A DNA stretch of 34,472 bases from Desulfonatronospira sp. GTDB taxonomy: Bacteria; Desulfobacterota; Desulfovibrionia; Desulfovibrionales; Desulfonatronovibrionaceae. The notes beneath the pieces are model-generated. The model worked only from the letters and a program-made list of their open reading frames with translations. It was not told the origin of the DNA and made no database searches. This document shows positions 34,047 to 34,472 of the stretch, piece by piece; the first letter of the stretch is position 1, and every line of letters starts with the position of its first letter. The position numbers and the translations under genes are program-made. The stretch is taken from assembly GCA_003553695.1 (NCBI GenBank), contig PWFB01000039.1:1-34472 (forward strand), read 5' to 3'.

Positions 34047-34430
34047 ATGGACCTAAAGGAATACTTTGAAAACACCAAAGGCACAGGAGTGTTGTCCACC
34101 GCAGACAGCCAGGGCAATGTGGACTGTGCCATCTATGCCAGGCCACATGTGATGCAGGACGGCAACATCGCCCTGATCATGCGCCACCGCCTTTCCCGGC
34201 AGAACCTGCAGTCCAATCCCAAAGCAGCTTACATGTTTATAGAGCAGGGACCTGGATACAAAGGCAAGCGCCTTTTTCTAACCAAAACCGGCGAAGAGCA
34301 GGATCAGGAGAAAATCCAGTCCATGAGCAGACGCTCCTCCCACGCCGACCGGGACCTGAACCCCGAGCCCAGGTCTCTGGTATACTTTCGCATTGAAAAG
34401 GAATTGCCCTTAGTGGGTTCCGGCGAATAA
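34047..34430 (+). CDS. Pyridoxamine 5'-phosphate oxidase-like flavoprotein
   Basis: This 127-residue protein has the PNPOx-like FMN-binding split-barrel pattern: GTGVLSTADSQGNVDCAIYARPHVM (start about residue 12), GNIALIMRHRLSRQNLQSNPKAAYMFIEQ, then the LVYFRIEKELPLVG end. Proteins of this type bind flavin or heme and often act as small oxidoreductases; substrate unknown. AAAGGAG lies about eight bases before the ATG. Another gene starts 19 bases after its stop. Confidence 0.85.
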   Translation: MDLKEYFENTKGTGVLSTADSQGNVDCAIYARPHVMQDGNIALIMRHRLSRQNLQSNPKAAYMFIEQGPGYKGKRLFLTKTGEEQDQEKIQSMSRRSSHADRDLNPEPRSLVYFRIEKELPLVGSGE

Positions 34431-34448
34431 GTCTACAAGGAGGTGGTC

Positions 34449-34472
34449 ATGGACCAGGCACATACGCAAAAG
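34449..34472 (+). CDS. Start of a further gene (partial)
   Basis: An ATG at 34449 begins M-D-Q-A-H-T-Q-K and runs off the window. AAGGAGG lies five bases upstream, an excellent ribosome binding site, and the preceding gene is close, so they are probably co-transcribed. Product unknown. Confidence 0.6.

Overview
The window looks like a chromosomal stretch from a Gram-negative sulfate-reducer-type bacterium, most likely of the order Desulfovibrionales. Evidence: a complete Kdo/Lpt lipopolysaccharide export block, a Desulfovibrio-type adenylate kinase whose LID carries C129-X5-H135-X15-C151-X2-C154 (the metal-binding pattern known from D. gigas), and a pyrG-kdsA-kdsC-lptCAB-rpoN-hpf-ptsN-rapZ-PTS gene order. 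The placement is inferred from gene content and order only.

Layout. Positions 336-6093 (minus) form a cell-shape operon: mreB, mreC, mreD, mrdA (PBP2), rodA and a bactofilin. The start codons of mreC and mreD appear to be non-canonical (ATT and CTG). On the plus strand follow a YhcC-type radical SAM gene with truA (6382-8089), then clpS-clpA-aat (8178-11455), an N-degron module combining the leucyl/phenylalanyl-tRNA transferase with the ClpA unfoldase and its adaptor. A small conserved-looking gene of unknown function and adk lie on the minus strand (11414-12785). From 13218 to 23232 a long plus-strand run carries pyrG, kdsA, kdsC, lptC, lptA, lptB, rpoN, hpf, ptsN, rapZ and mannose-family PTS subunits IIA, IIB and IIC. 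IIC is interrupted by a frameshift at a G6T9 tract, and no IID is present.

Positions 23229-30240 (minus) hold a Tat-exported molybdopterin oxidoreductase, a membrane fusion protein, an RND efflux pump and a small PII/CutA-like protein. A plant-like class II PRPP synthase (30561-31469, minus) is divergent from a small SAM-binding protein plus a UPF0104/LPG-synthase-type membrane protein (31686-33358, plus). The right end carries the 4.5S SRP RNA gene, a terminator-like hairpin, a composite repeat, a PNPOx-like flavoprotein and the first codons of a further gene.

The most unusual non-coding content is a set of interspersed palindromes. A roughly 65-70 bp hairpin with a conserved GCACTTACTTT stem occurs three times. 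Each copy sits inside a different larger palindrome: a REP-like repeat, the ffs terminator stem, and a terminal-inverted-repeat element with internal heptamer repeats. For two of the hosts, a copy lacking the hairpin is also present in the window.
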